DNA from: Pseudoalteromonas rubra | GTDB lineage: Bacteria; Pseudomonadota; Gammaproteobacteria; Enterobacterales; Alteromonadaceae | Direction: 5' to 3' | Assembly (NCBI RefSeq): GCF_005887095.1 | Contig: NZ_PNCI01000057.1 | Coordinates: 1 to 36,886 of the forward strand | Length of the DNA: 36,886 nt | Position numbers and translations under genes: made by a program | Shown here: one piece after another, positions 25,591-35,600 of the stretch | Position numbering within the stretch: position 1 is the first letter of the stretch | Layout of the letters: each line of letters begins with the position of its first letter | Notes under the pieces: model-generated | Told to the model about the DNA's origin: nothing | The model's database searches: none | What the model saw: only the letters and a program-made list of their open reading frames with translations

Positions 25591-26038
25591 CTGTGTAAAA
25601 TTAACAGTAGTTTAACTTAAAAAGGGCTAATGTGAAAGTAAACGCTTCCGTATATCACCTTATCAAAAAAGTACACGATACCGTTTACCTAATAAAAGAT
25701 TAGGTATACACTTGCGTATACTTGCAATATTGTCGATTCATCTCAGCACTATATCGCTGACTTAAACCACATAAGATAAGCAGCTGTTGGTGCTTTAATA
25801 GTGACGCGGTTTGGCCTGTTATGGTGTAGACAGCCCACCGCACGACAACTTATTCACTGATTTCAGGGCTAGATCGAGAGTTACTAAATCGGCACACGTA
25901 AATATAAAAGCAGTGCTACACTTATTCGATTGGTTTGTGAACACGTCAGCGAATAAATGCAAAAGTAAACCCAATAAATGAGAGGCCAATTCGTCTCTTT
26001 TCAGGAATAAAAAATTTTAATCAGGATTTGGAGTATAC
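25591..26038. promoter_or_regulatory. 448-bp divergent control region of TetR repressor and RND pump
   Basis: The region holds no gene I can support. Its clearest signals are TACCTAAT (25686-25693) with ATTAGGTA (25699-25706), a perfect 8-base inverted repeat around AAAAG, and GTATAC-ACTTGC-GTATAC (25704-25721), two palindromic GTATAC boxes 12 bases apart, the second part of a near-direct repeat GTATACACTTGC/GTATACTTGC. A TATACA that could be a -10 box overlaps them. About 310 bases of leader follow before the adaptor start, in which I see nothing definite apart from the ribosome binding site GGAG before 26039. Confidence 0.55.
25686..25721. promoter_or_regulatory. Overlapping inverted repeats, candidate TetR operator
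   Basis: An 8-bp inverted repeat with a 5-base spacer (25686-25706) overlaps a pair of GTATAC palindromes separated by six bases (25704-25709 and 25716-25721). TetR-family dimers typically bind palindromes of about 15-30 bases in the divergent promoter region. Binding by the neighbouring repressor is an inference. Confidence 0.5.
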
Positions 26039-27214
26039 ATGTATCCAGCCCATAAAAGCAGTCGTGTAGTACACCTGGCAACAGCGGTATTGTCTGCACT
26101 CGTAATTTCCGCCTGCTCCGAGGCACCGCAAAGCCAAGGTGGCCCGTCTATGCCCCCCGCGCAGGTAAGTATCAACAAAGTCACGACCCAGAGTGTGCCA
26201 TTTAATATCGAGCTACCAGCAACCCTGGCCGGCGATAAAGAAGTGGAGATCAGGGCGCGCGTGTCAGGACTGATTGAGTCCAGAAACTTTGAAGAAGGTC
26301 AGTATGTTAAAGCCGGGCGCTCTCTATTTACCATTGAGCTTCGCCCACTTGAGCTGGAGCTTGAAAAAGCCGAAGCAGAACTCAATGCCGCCAAGGCCAA
26401 TGTGGCACAGGCTAAGCGCGAGAAAAATCGCCTGGAACGCCTGAAAGACGAGCGCTCAGTGTCGAAGCGCGATTTCGATAATGCCGTATCTGCGTACGAA
26501 GTGGCCATCGCAAACCTCGACTCCGCCAAAGTAGCACTCAGTGAAGCAAAGCTGGACCTGGAATATGCTCAGGTTAAAGCGCCCGTTTCAGGTATCATGG
26601 GTCGGGAGTTTGTCTCGCAAGGGAGCTATGTCTCTGGCCCCACCGTACTACTGAGTGAGTTGACTGACACCAGCATGATGCGCGCCCGCTTTGGTTTTTC
26701 CGAGCGAGAGCAGCTGGCTATGCGCCAGGATGTCGAAAATGGCACGCTCAGCTTGCCCAAAAACAACGAGTTCAACGCCACCATAGTGCTGCAGGACGGC
26801 TCTGTCTATGCTCATTCAGGCAAAGTCGATTTCTCGGATGTGCGAGTCAATCGCTTTACCGGTACCAGTGAACTCCAAGCCCGCATCAATAACCCCGACG
26901 GTGAACTACGCCCGGGTCAGTTTGTTCGCGTTCGCCTGTCAGGCGCAGTACGCAATAATGCCATCGTGTTGCCACAGCGAGCGGTGTTGGATAACGGCAC
27001 AGGCAAGTTTGTCTATATTGCAACCGAGAATGAACAAGGTATGACGGTTGCTTTACCCGCCCCTGTTGAGGTAGGTGAATGGGTGAACTTAGATGGTAAA
27101 AATATGTGGGTGATACGACAAGGCCTGACGCCCGGCCAACCCGTGATCGTTGAAGGTATGGCTAGGATCTTCTTCCCAGGTATGCCGGTTAGCGTGAGCG
27201 ACGAAGGAGAATAA
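26039..27214 (+). CDS. RND efflux periplasmic adaptor lipoprotein (AcrA/MexC-like)
   Basis: The 391-residue protein has a lipoprotein signal peptide with lipobox VISAC (lipidated Cys about 26). Lipoyl half-motif VSGLIESRNFEEGQYVKAGR follows, then an alpha-hairpin (LELEKAEAELNAAKANVAQA and onward), the second half VKAPVSGIMGREFVSQGSYV, beta-barrel and membrane-proximal domains. It links the RND pump to an outer-membrane TolC/OprM-type channel, which is not encoded here. The RND gene starts four bases after its stop. GGAG lies five bases before the ATG. Confidence 0.95.
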   Translation: MYPAHKSSRVVHLATAVLSALVISACSEAPQSQGGPSMPPAQVSINKVTTQSVPFNIELPATLAGDKEVEIRARVSGLIESRNFEEGQYVKAGRSLFTIELRPLELELEKAEAELNAAKANVAQAKREKNRLERLKDERSVSKRDFDNAVSAYEVAIANLDSAKVALSEAKLDLEYAQVKAPVSGIMGREFVSQGSYVSGPTVLLSELTDTSMMRARFGFSEREQLAMRQDVENGTLSLPKNNEFNATIVLQDGSVYAHSGKVDFSDVRVNRFTGTSELQARINNPDGELRPGQFVRVRLSGAVRNNAIVLPQRAVLDNGTGKFVYIATENEQGMTVALPAPVEVGEWVNLDGKNMWVIRQGLTPGQPVIVEGMARIFFPGMPVSVSDEGE

Positions 27215-27218
27215 TTGT

Positions 27219-30200
27219 ATGTTCTCTAAGTATTTTATTGATCGCCCGATCTTTGCTTTTGTGATCTCCATTGTCATTGTACTGGCAGGTCTGGCAGCAA
27301 TGCGCACCCTGCCCATTGCGCAGTATCCGGAGATAGCTCCACCTCAGGTTCAGGTAACCGCCTTTTACCCAGGTGCGTCGGCTGATGTATTGGAACAAAC
27401 GGTTGCAGCACCGATAGAAAATGCCATCACAGGGGTTGAAGGCATGATGTATATGGAGTCAACCAGTACCAGCTCCGGCACAACCACTATCACAGTGACC
27501 TTCGAGATAGGTACCGATATTGATCAGGCCGCGGTCGACGTCAACAATCGGGTCAAACAAGTGGAAGCGCGTTTGCCTGAAGAGACTCGCCGTCAGGGCG
27601 TTGTGGTGGCGAAAGGCTCATCCAGTTTCTTACAGGTTCATGCCTTTTACTCGCCTGACGGTACGCGTTCCAGTCTGTGGACGTCGAACTATGTCACCAT
27701 GAATATTCTTGACCGCATTAAGCGTATTCCCGGCACCACCAGTGTACAAATCTTTGGTGCCAAAGACTACGCCATGCGTGTGTGGATCCGCCCTGATTTA
27801 ATGAGTCAGTTAGGGGTAACGGTCGAGGAGATCACCGCAGCCATCCGTGAGCAAAACTCACAGTATGCAGCGGGAACCATCGGTGCCACACCAACCAGCA
27901 GCCAGCCCCAGGAGCTGGTGTACAGTGTGACAGCCAAGGGTCGTTTGTCTACGCCTGAAGAGTTTGAAGCGATTATTATTCGCGCCAACCCGGACGGTTC
28001 AACCCTGCACCTTAAAGACGTGGCACGTGTCGAGCTGGGCTCAAAAGATTACAATTTTGCCGGTACTTTTAACGGTAAAGAAGCGGTATTACTGGGTGTT
28101 TTCCTGCAACCAGGTGCCAATGCACTGGATGTAGCAAACGAAGTTGAATCAGTGATTGCTGAGCTACGCCAGCAATTTCCGGTCGGGCTGGACCACGGTA
28201 TCCCATACGATACAACCCGCTTTGTAGAGGTGTCTATTCGCGAGGTACTGATCACCCTGGTTGAAGCCATGGTACTGGTATTTCTGGTGGTTTATTTGTT
28301 CCTGCAAAACTGGCGTGCAACTTTAATTCCGACTCTGGCTGTCCCGGTTTCTCTGCTTGGTACTTTTGCCGGCCTGTATATGCTTGGTTATTCCATCAAT
28401 ACCCTGACACTCTTTGGCATGGTGTTGTCTATTGGTATCGTAGTCGATGATGCCATCGTTGTTCTGGAAAACGTTGAACGGATCATGCACGAGCAACACC
28501 TAAGTGCCCGTGAAGCGGCTATCAAGGCAATGCAGGAAGTCAGTGGACCTGTGGTCGCAATTGTACTGGTACTGTGCTCGGTGTTCGTACCCATCGCATT
28601 CCTGGGTGGATTAACCGGTGAGTTATTCCGACAATTTGCCATTACCATCTCGATTTCGGTGAGCCTGTCGGGTGTAGTCGCACTGACCATGACACCGGCG
28701 CTATGCGTAATGATACTCAAACATGAGCACAAACAGACCGCAGGGTTCTTCTTGTGGTTCAATAACTGGTTCCAACGCGTCACAGGCCGTTATGTTGGCT
28801 CTGTCAGCTTTATGATCCGCCGCGGCCTGCTTGGCCTGGTGCTTATGGCCTCCATGGTTGGCGCAACCGTGTTTATCTGGCAAAAAACCCCGGGATCTTT
28901 GGTTCCGGATGAAGATCAGGGCTTTTACATTGCCGCCGTGTTTCTGCCTGACGGCTCATCACTGGAGCGCACCGCTGCAGTAGTGGAAGAAGTGGTTGCA
29001 GCTGCGCAGTCTAACCCGGCCAATGAAAACGTGGTGGCCTTTACCGGTTTTGACTTTATCGGTGGCGGTTACAAAAACAGTGCAGCCACCTTGTTTATTA
29101 CACAGAAACACTGGGATGAGCGCGAAATCGACACTAAATCTCTGGTTGGTGAGCTGTTTATGAAGACCGCAGGGATCAACGAAGCGCTGGTGCTGGCTTT
29201 CAACCCCCCTGCCATCTTTGGCCTGGGCACCACCGGCGGCTTTGAGGTATACCTGCAAAATAAAGCTGGTACCGATCCTGAGCGCCTCAAACAAGGCATG
29301 CAGATGCTGATGGGCGAAGCGCAAAAGAGCCCAATCCTGGCCGGTATTCAGACGCTTTGGCGACCAGATGCACCGCAGCTGAAAGTTCATATGGACAGAG
29401 AGCAGGCGCGTGCCATGGGCGTGAACATCAACTCGGCGTTCAATGCACTTGCCGCTAACCTCGGTAATTACTACGTCAATGACTTTAATAAGTTTGGCCG
29501 TGCCTGGCAGGTGCTGTTGTCAGCTGAAGCTGAGTTCCGTATGTCACCCGAAGACGTTGGCCGCATTTACGTGAAAAACAACCGGGGTGAGATGGTCCCT
29601 ATTTCAGCGTTCACTGACATTGAGTACAGCCGGGGTCCTGAAACTCTGCAAAGATACAATAACTTGTCGGCCGTTAAGTTGATGGGTAATGCCGCGCCCG
29701 GTTACAGCTCCGGCCAGGCCATTGCTGAATTTGAGCGCATCGCTAAGCAGGTTTTGCCACCGGATATGACCTTTGAGTGGACGGCATCCGCCTACCAGGA
29801 AAAGCGCAGTTCAGGCACAACCGGGTTGGCACTGGGACTGGCCGTTGTGATGGTATTTTTGATCCTGGCGGCGCTGTATGAACGCTGGTCACTGCCTATT
29901 TCGGTGTTGCTGGCACTGCCCTTTGGTACTTTTGGTGCGCTTATCTCAATCTGGGTTGCAGGTCTAACCAACGACGTTTACTTCCAGATTGGTCTGGTTA
30001 CTTTACTTGGCCTGGCCAGTAAAAATGCCATTCTAATCGTTGAGTACGCGCTGATGAAGACACAGCAGGGCTGGAGCCCGGCTGCAGCCGCGCTGGAAGC
30101 CGCAAGACTGAGATTCCGCCCCATTATTATGACCTCACTGGCCTTTATTCTGGGCGTAGTGCCGCTGGTACTTAGCTCAGGTGCAGGTGCGGGTGCGCGT

Positions 30201-30392
30201 CATAGTGTCGGCACCGGGGTAATGGGTGGTATGCTCGCAGCCACATTCCTGGCCGTGTTCTTCCTGCCCCTATTCTTCTACTGGTTGACGGCAAGACGTG
30301 TGGCAGAGAAACGCTCCAAACACGAGCTTTGCGAAGAAATTGCGCAGCAACATAAAGCTGAGCACGTAGATACTAAAGAAGATTTGGCATAA
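27219..30392 (+). CDS. RND multidrug efflux permease, HAE1 type (AcrB/MexD-like)
   Basis: The 1057-residue protein has the standard AcrB layout of 12 helices and two large periplasmic loops: FIDRPIFAFVISIVIVLAG start, PIAQYPEIAPP, SIGIVVDDAIVVLENVERIM in helix 4 with proton-relay Asp410/Asp411, LASKNAILIVEYA in helix 10 with the relay Lys935, and a FxFxxR-like C-terminal region. It uses the proton gradient to export diverse toxic compounds. It follows the adaptor by four bases, with AAGGAGA upstream, and ends in a strong terminator. Lack of a third, channel gene suggests a shared TolC. Confidence 0.96.
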   Translation: MFSKYFIDRPIFAFVISIVIVLAGLAAMRTLPIAQYPEIAPPQVQVTAFYPGASADVLEQTVAAPIENAITGVEGMMYMESTSTSSGTTTITVTFEIGTDIDQAAVDVNNRVKQVEARLPEETRRQGVVVAKGSSSFLQVHAFYSPDGTRSSLWTSNYVTMNILDRIKRIPGTTSVQIFGAKDYAMRVWIRPDLMSQLGVTVEEITAAIREQNSQYAAGTIGATPTSSQPQELVYSVTAKGRLSTPEEFEAIIIRANPDGSTLHLKDVARVELGSKDYNFAGTFNGKEAVLLGVFLQPGANALDVANEVESVIAELRQQFPVGLDHGIPYDTTRFVEVSIREVLITLVEAMVLVFLVVYLFLQNWRATLIPTLAVPVSLLGTFAGLYMLGYSINTLTLFGMVLSIGIVVDDAIVVLENVERIMHEQHLSAREAAIKAMQEVSGPVVAIVLVLCSVFVPIAFLGGLTGELFRQFAITISISVSLSGVVALTMTPALCVMILKHEHKQTAGFFLWFNNWFQRVTGRYVGSVSFMIRRGLLGLVLMASMVGATVFIWQKTPGSLVPDEDQGFYIAAVFLPDGSSLERTAAVVEEVVAAAQSNPANENVVAFTGFDFIGGGYKNSAATLFITQKHWDEREIDTKSLVGELFMKTAGINEALVLAFNPPAIFGLGTTGGFEVYLQNKAGTDPERLKQGMQMLMGEAQKSPILAGIQTLWRPDAPQLKVHMDREQARAMGVNINSAFNALAANLGNYYVNDFNKFGRAWQVLLSAEAEFRMSPEDVGRIYVKNNRGEMVPISAFTDIEYSRGPETLQRYNNLSAVKLMGNAAPGYSSGQAIAEFERIAKQVLPPDMTFEWTASAYQEKRSSGTTGLALGLAVVMVFLILAALYERWSLPISVLLALPFGTFGALISIWVAGLTNDVYFQIGLVTLLGLASKNAILIVEYALMKTQQGWSPAAAALEAARLRFRPIIMTSLAFILGVVPLVLSSGAGAGARHSVGTGVMGGMLAATFLAVFFLPLFFYWLTARRVAEKRSKHELCEEIAQQHKAEHVDTKEDLA

Positions 30393-30407
30393 GCTGCCAC
30401 AAGGCAT

Positions 30408-30443
30408 AAAAGCGCCGGTGACTCAAAGAGCACCGGCGCTTTT
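30408..30443 (+). terminator. Rho-independent terminator of the RND operon
   Basis: AAAAGCGCCGGTG (30408-30420) and CACCGGCGCTTTT (30431-30443) form a perfect 13-bp stem with a 10-base loop, starting 15 bases after the RND stop. Confidence 0.9.
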
Positions 30444-30525
30444 GTTTATGCAACGCGATACTCTCTTCTGCAGATTAGATCATTTTTGGTGATTGTTTCT
30501 TTTGTTAGATATTAATTCCAACCCC

Positions 30526-30543
30526 TTAGCCTTTAGCCTTTAG
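30526..30543 (+). repeat. Short TTAGCCT tandem repeat
   Basis: TTAGCCT occurs twice and a half in a row between the RND terminator and the acyl-CoA synthetase gene. The 244-base gap is AT-rich and should hold that gene's promoter, which I could not assign. The meaning of the repeat is unknown. Confidence 0.4.
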
Positions 30544-30687
30544 TCTAATTTCATGTCATTTCGTCGGCTCTGGCTTGCAATGGGGTAAACTTTACTATTT
30601 CTTTGGGTTATAGCTTATTACGTTTTAAGCACCTTTAGTGATTTCAAGGGTGTGTCCGCAGGCAATGACAACAACAAGGAAAAGATC

Positions 30688-32391
30688 ATGACAACATCAG
30701 CAATCAAGCCAACTCTCAGCTATCATCGTGGCGCCTCTGACACGCCTTTGCTTGAGCAAACCATTGGCGGCTATCTGGAGCGTATAGTCGAGCAGTTTGG
30801 GGACCATGAAGCGATTGTTGTGTGCCACCAGCAACAGCGTCTTAACTATCGTGAGTATCTGGCTCGTATTGATGAGCTGGCTGCTGCACTATTGCACTGT
30901 GGGATCCAGCCAGGCGACAGAGTTGGACTCTGGTCACCCAATAACCTTGAATGGTCGCTGGTGCAATTTGCTACCGCGCGGATTGGCGCCATTATGGTGT
31001 GTCTGAACCCCGCTTACCGCCCTGCCGAGCTGGAGTTTGCGCTCAATAATGTCGGCTGCAAAATGCTCATTATGGCCTCCCAATTCAAACATAGTAACTA
31101 TGTCGATATGCTCAAAGAACTTGCCCCGGGACTGGAAGATTGCTCTTTTGGTGATCTATACGCACCCAGACTACCAGATCTGACCCATGTAGTGGTTATT
31201 CCACAACCTGGAGAATCGGCCCCGCCAGGGCTGTTTGATTTCAAGCGGTTGCTTACACTCGCCTCAGAACAAGATTATGACACCCTGCGCACTATCGGGC
31301 CCAGACTAAACCCCAACGATGCCATTAATATCCAGTTTACGTCGGGGACAACCGGCAACCCCAAAGGCGCAGCATTAACTCACCGAAATATTCTCAATAA
31401 TGCCAACCTGGTCGCGCAGGCTATGCAATTGACAGAGCGAGATAGACTCTGTATCCCGGTGCCGTTATATCACTGCTTTGGCATGGTGCTGGGTAACCTG
31501 GTATGTCTCAGTCAGGGAGCCTGTGCGGTGTTCCCCAATGATGCTTTTGATCCGCTTCTCACACTACAAACCATCGAGGCAGAGCAATGTACTGCGCTGC
31601 ATGGCGTACCCACCATGTTTATCGCGCAACTGGAGCACGAGCAGTTCAATCAGTTCGACCTGAGCTCTCTCAGAACCGGGGTTATGGCCGGTGCCACCTG
31701 CCCGGAAAAGGTCATGCGTGACGTTCAGACCAAAATGCATATGACCGACATCTTAATTGGTTATGGCCAGACTGAATGCAGCCCTATTAACCATATTACT
31801 GACGTGTCAGCCCCTTTGGTAAAACGGGTGACCACAGTCGGTCGGGCCATTGCCCATACAGAGGTTAAAATTGTCGATGAAAGTGGCGAACTTACCCCCA
31901 AGGGAGTACCAGGCGAAGTCTGTGCTCGCGGATACAGTGTCATGCTGGGCTATTGGCAGGATGATACAAAAACTCAGGCAACCATAGATGCTGATGGCTG
32001 GCTGCACTCGGGCGATTTGGGCGTGATGGATGACGAGGGTTATGTTGCCATCGTCGGACGCATCAAAGACATGATCATCCGTGGCGGCGAAAACATCTAC
32101 CCAAGAGAGATAGAAGAAGTGCTGTATCATCATCCTGACATTCAGGATGCCGCAGTATTTGGGATCCACGATGAAAAATACGGTGAGGAAGTGTGTGCCT
32201 GGCTACAACTCAAACCCGGGCATTACATAGATGAAGAAACAGTACGGGATTACCTAAAAGACAAACTCTCCTACTTTAAAGTCCCCAAACACATACGTAT
32301 TGTCGACACTTATCCTATGACAGTCACCGGGAAGCTGCAAAAATTTAAAATGCGCGAAGCGATGGAACACTCTCTCAGCGAGCCGGTATAA
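30688..32391 (+). CDS. AMP-binding enzyme, acyl-CoA synthetase (fatty-acid-CoA ligase family)
   Basis: The 567-residue ANL-superfamily enzyme has the P-loop FTSGTTGNPKGA (from residue 217), a GYGQTECSP motif, SGDLGVMDDEGY, the hinge IKDMIIRGGENIYPREIE and a C-terminal catalytic Lys in TVTGKLQK. It activates a carboxylic acid with ATP to an acyl-AMP and then the CoA thioester. It resembles the medium/long-chain group often found with branched-chain degradation, but the substrate is not clear. It is not an NRPS module. I chose ATG 30688 with AAGGA seven bases upstream; a GTG at 30652 adds 12 residues. It ends in its own terminator. Confidence 0.93.
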   Translation: MTTSAIKPTLSYHRGASDTPLLEQTIGGYLERIVEQFGDHEAIVVCHQQQRLNYREYLARIDELAAALLHCGIQPGDRVGLWSPNNLEWSLVQFATARIGAIMVCLNPAYRPAELEFALNNVGCKMLIMASQFKHSNYVDMLKELAPGLEDCSFGDLYAPRLPDLTHVVVIPQPGESAPPGLFDFKRLLTLASEQDYDTLRTIGPRLNPNDAINIQFTSGTTGNPKGAALTHRNILNNANLVAQAMQLTERDRLCIPVPLYHCFGMVLGNLVCLSQGACAVFPNDAFDPLLTLQTIEAEQCTALHGVPTMFIAQLEHEQFNQFDLSSLRTGVMAGATCPEKVMRDVQTKMHMTDILIGYGQTECSPINHITDVSAPLVKRVTTVGRAIAHTEVKIVDESGELTPKGVPGEVCARGYSVMLGYWQDDTKTQATIDADGWLHSGDLGVMDDEGYVAIVGRIKDMIIRGGENIYPREIEEVLYHHPDIQDAAVFGIHDEKYGEEVCAWLQLKPGHYIDEETVRDYLKDKLSYFKVPKHIRIVDTYPMTVTGKLQKFKMREAMEHSLSEPV

Positions 32392-32393
32392 GC

Positions 32394-32414
32394 AAGGGCG
32401 ACAAGTCGCCCTTT
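32394..32414 (+). terminator. Rho-independent terminator
   Basis: AAGGGCG (32394-32400) and CGCCCTT (32407-32413) pair around ACAAGT, followed by one more T. It follows the acyl-CoA synthetase stop by two bases. The short T-run makes it modest. Confidence 0.65.
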
Positions 32415-32624
32415 ACCAACGAGCAATACATACCTGATAACTGAAGCTCAGTCATTTGCAGTCGCCTTATTGGTTAAAGCAAAAGGGTTTTTAATCAAAA
32501 AAGACTTACTCACACAATAAAATTTTAACTGCATAAACAGCTAAATACATAGAAATCGTTCACAAATTCAACTAGCCTATTAACATGAGCTCCACTTTTA
32601 AAATATTTTTCATGGTTGCCAATC

Positions 32625-35600
32625 ATGCATTTGGGTAGACGGTTAATTGTAATACATACACTCCTGGTCTTGATGGCCGTCATACCTGTGCTTTGCTTTG
32701 GCAACATTCCCTTGCTTGCCAATCAATACTCATTGAAAAAACTGACCGCTGAAGACGGGTTTGTCTCCTCAGAGATTTATTCCATTATTCAAGATCAACA
32801 AGGGTTACTCTGGTTTGGTACGGCTGAAAACGGGGTCATGCGTTACGATGGTCGCAAGGTCACCCTGTTTGAGTTTGATGGTAAGAGTGTAGAAGGTCTC
32901 TCTCATAATGACGCCGGTAATCTGATGCTGGACAGGAATGGAAACATTTGGATCGGGACCTGGGGTGGCGGTGCGAACCGTTATGATCCAAGAACAGGAA
33001 AGTTTGAGAATTTTATCCATGACCCCAAACAAACCGACTCTATTTCCGCAAACAGGATCCAGTCTTTATATCACGATCTGGATGGCTCTATCTGGCTGGG
33101 ATCATATGATAGCGGTCTCAACCGATACTTAGGGCAAGGTAAGTTTGAACACATCAGGAAAACTTCTGAATCGGCTACTGGCCTTTCCCATAACCGGATC
33201 TGGGATATAGAAAATGACGGCAAGAACCGCATCTGGATTGCGACCAGCTATGGACTAAATTTGTACGATAAAGCGACCAAAAGCTTTCATTACTTTTTTC
33301 CCGACTCTGCCAATATCACCCCAACCGGTACGAATGAAATACGCCACATCTTAAAGGCCTCTGACAACCAGCTTTATGTTGGCACACAGCAAGGACCATT
33401 CCTATTTGACCCAGAAAGTGCCGACTTTACCGAAATCGGACCGTCAGATGGTAGTCACCTTGGCCAGGTAAACTCTATGATTGAAGATCAGGAAGGCTAC
33501 ATCTGGTTTGTTACCAGTAAAGGCGTATTCAGAAAAACCCCTTCAACTGATGAGTTAGTTCAGCTAGACCTTGAACATAGTCATGGCATGAGAATTATCT
33601 TTGAAGACAATGCCAGAACGCTCTGGATAACCAACGAGGTGCATGGCATTTTCAAACTGGTGCCTCATCGCAAATTTAAGTCAATTAACAGCTCAAAACT
33701 ACAGGCACCCAATGGCATTACCGCAGACAGTAACGGTGATTTGCTTGTGGTTAACTCCAAATCACACCTGCTTAAATGGGACGTGTCCTCACAAACTCTA
33801 CGAACCCTGTCTGGCCCAATTTTTAACGAGTCTAATGGGTTTGACGAAAACAGGCTGTTAGAGCGTCCGGTTTTGCATCTCGACACACTGGGTAATTTGT
33901 GGATTGCACAAGATGAAGGGCTGGCAAAATTTGATTTAGACTCGCATGAAGCTGAGCTCATTCGGTACCCCAAGGATGACCCTAACCACCGAGAATTTAG
34001 AGAAATCAGAGCACTCGCTGTCGATAAGCAAGGCGATCTGTGGATAGGCACATACAAAAATGGCGTCTATATTTACAGCCCCGATACAAGCACCTTCAGA
34101 CACCTTGATCCCTCCTATGGCTTATCTCATCCGGAAGTACTGACAATCTATAAAGATAATTCACATAATATGTGGGTCGGCACCGGCAATGGCGTTAATC
34201 TGTGGCTGGAAAAAGAACAAATTTTTCAGCCCTTTACAAACAATATTTACCGGGAAGACAGCCTGCTGGGGAGTATCGTTCACGACATTCATCAGACTCA
34301 GGACGGGCAGATCTGGATTGCCACCCAGCAGGGACTTAACCTCTATCAGGCTCAGACCAATAACTTTGCGCATTTTAGTATGCAAAATGGCCTGCCCAGC
34401 AACCTGATCCGTGCGATTTCGGATGACATGCGGGGGAATTTATGGCTCACCACCAACAGAGGCATCACCAAGTTTTCTCCAGCAGATGGTAAAGTCACTA
34501 ATTTTGACAGCCACAATGGGCTGCTCGGACTAAACTATTATCCGGATAGCCTGGTTAAAGGTAAGCACGACCTCTTATTTACCAGTAGCCAGCGTGGCAT
34601 TGAATATTTCAGTACACGCCCTTTGCAGGCAAACCAAAAAGATCCTGCGCTGATCCTGACCGGCTTTAACAAAATGGGGCAGCCCATTAAGCTGGATAAA
34701 CCCTATTCCTATGTCACAGATATTTATCTTACATACCTCGATTACATTTTTTCTCTGGAGTTCTCAGTACTGGACTTTGTCTCACCTAATAAGAACCTGT
34801 ATGCCTATAAGCTTGAAGGTTACGATGACAACTGGATAGAAATAGGCAACCGCAATAGCGCAACTTTCACTAACTTAGATGGCGGGCATTATACCTTTCA
34901 GGTAAAAGCAACCAACAGCCGTGGTGAATGGGGCTCAAGCATTCTGTCTGTTAATCTGCACGTGTCCCCGCCTCCGTGGAAAACTTGGTGGGCTTACACT
35001 TTGTATGCATTGGCGTGCGCACTGGTTATCTTTAGCGTGATCTACTTACGTACCAGATTTCAAAAAGCTGAGATAGACCGCCAGAAGCAGTTTGTGATCC
35101 AGCTTGAGGAGCAGGTCTCTGAGAAAACCGCCTCATTAAAATCGCAAGCCACGGAGCTTGAGGCAGCACTGAAAAAAGCGGAAGAAGCCACCCGGCTTAA
35201 ATCTGAGTTTTTGGCCAATATGAGTCACGAGATCAGAACGCCCATGAATGGCGTACTGGGTATGTTAGAGCTACTTAAACACAGCGAGTTAACACCCGAG
35301 CAGGAACATTCTGTGGGAATTGCCAGCAACAGTGCACACTCCTTACTCAGCCTCATTAACGACATTCTGGATTTTTCAAAAATTGAGGCCGATAAACTGG
35401 AACTGGAATTCATTGACTTTGATGTCAGGCAGCTGTTTGAACAGCTAGCAGAGTCCATGGCTCTTGCGGCGCAAACAAAGGGGATCGGCCTTGTTTTGGA
35501 CCTGACGGGCATTGACGTCAACATTATTAATTCCGACCCTGGCAGGATCAGGCAAATTGCAGCGAATATCCTCAGTAACGCCATTAAATTTACAGAGGAA

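Noticed and set aside
28388..28783. 131-codon minus-strand frame inside the RND gene
   Set aside because: Shadow frame opposite the conserved AcrB-like sequence.
30688..32391. AMP-binding gene as part of a nonribosomal peptide cluster
   Set aside because: No carrier, condensation or thioesterase genes are nearby, and the protein is a stand-alone acyl-CoA synthetase in form.
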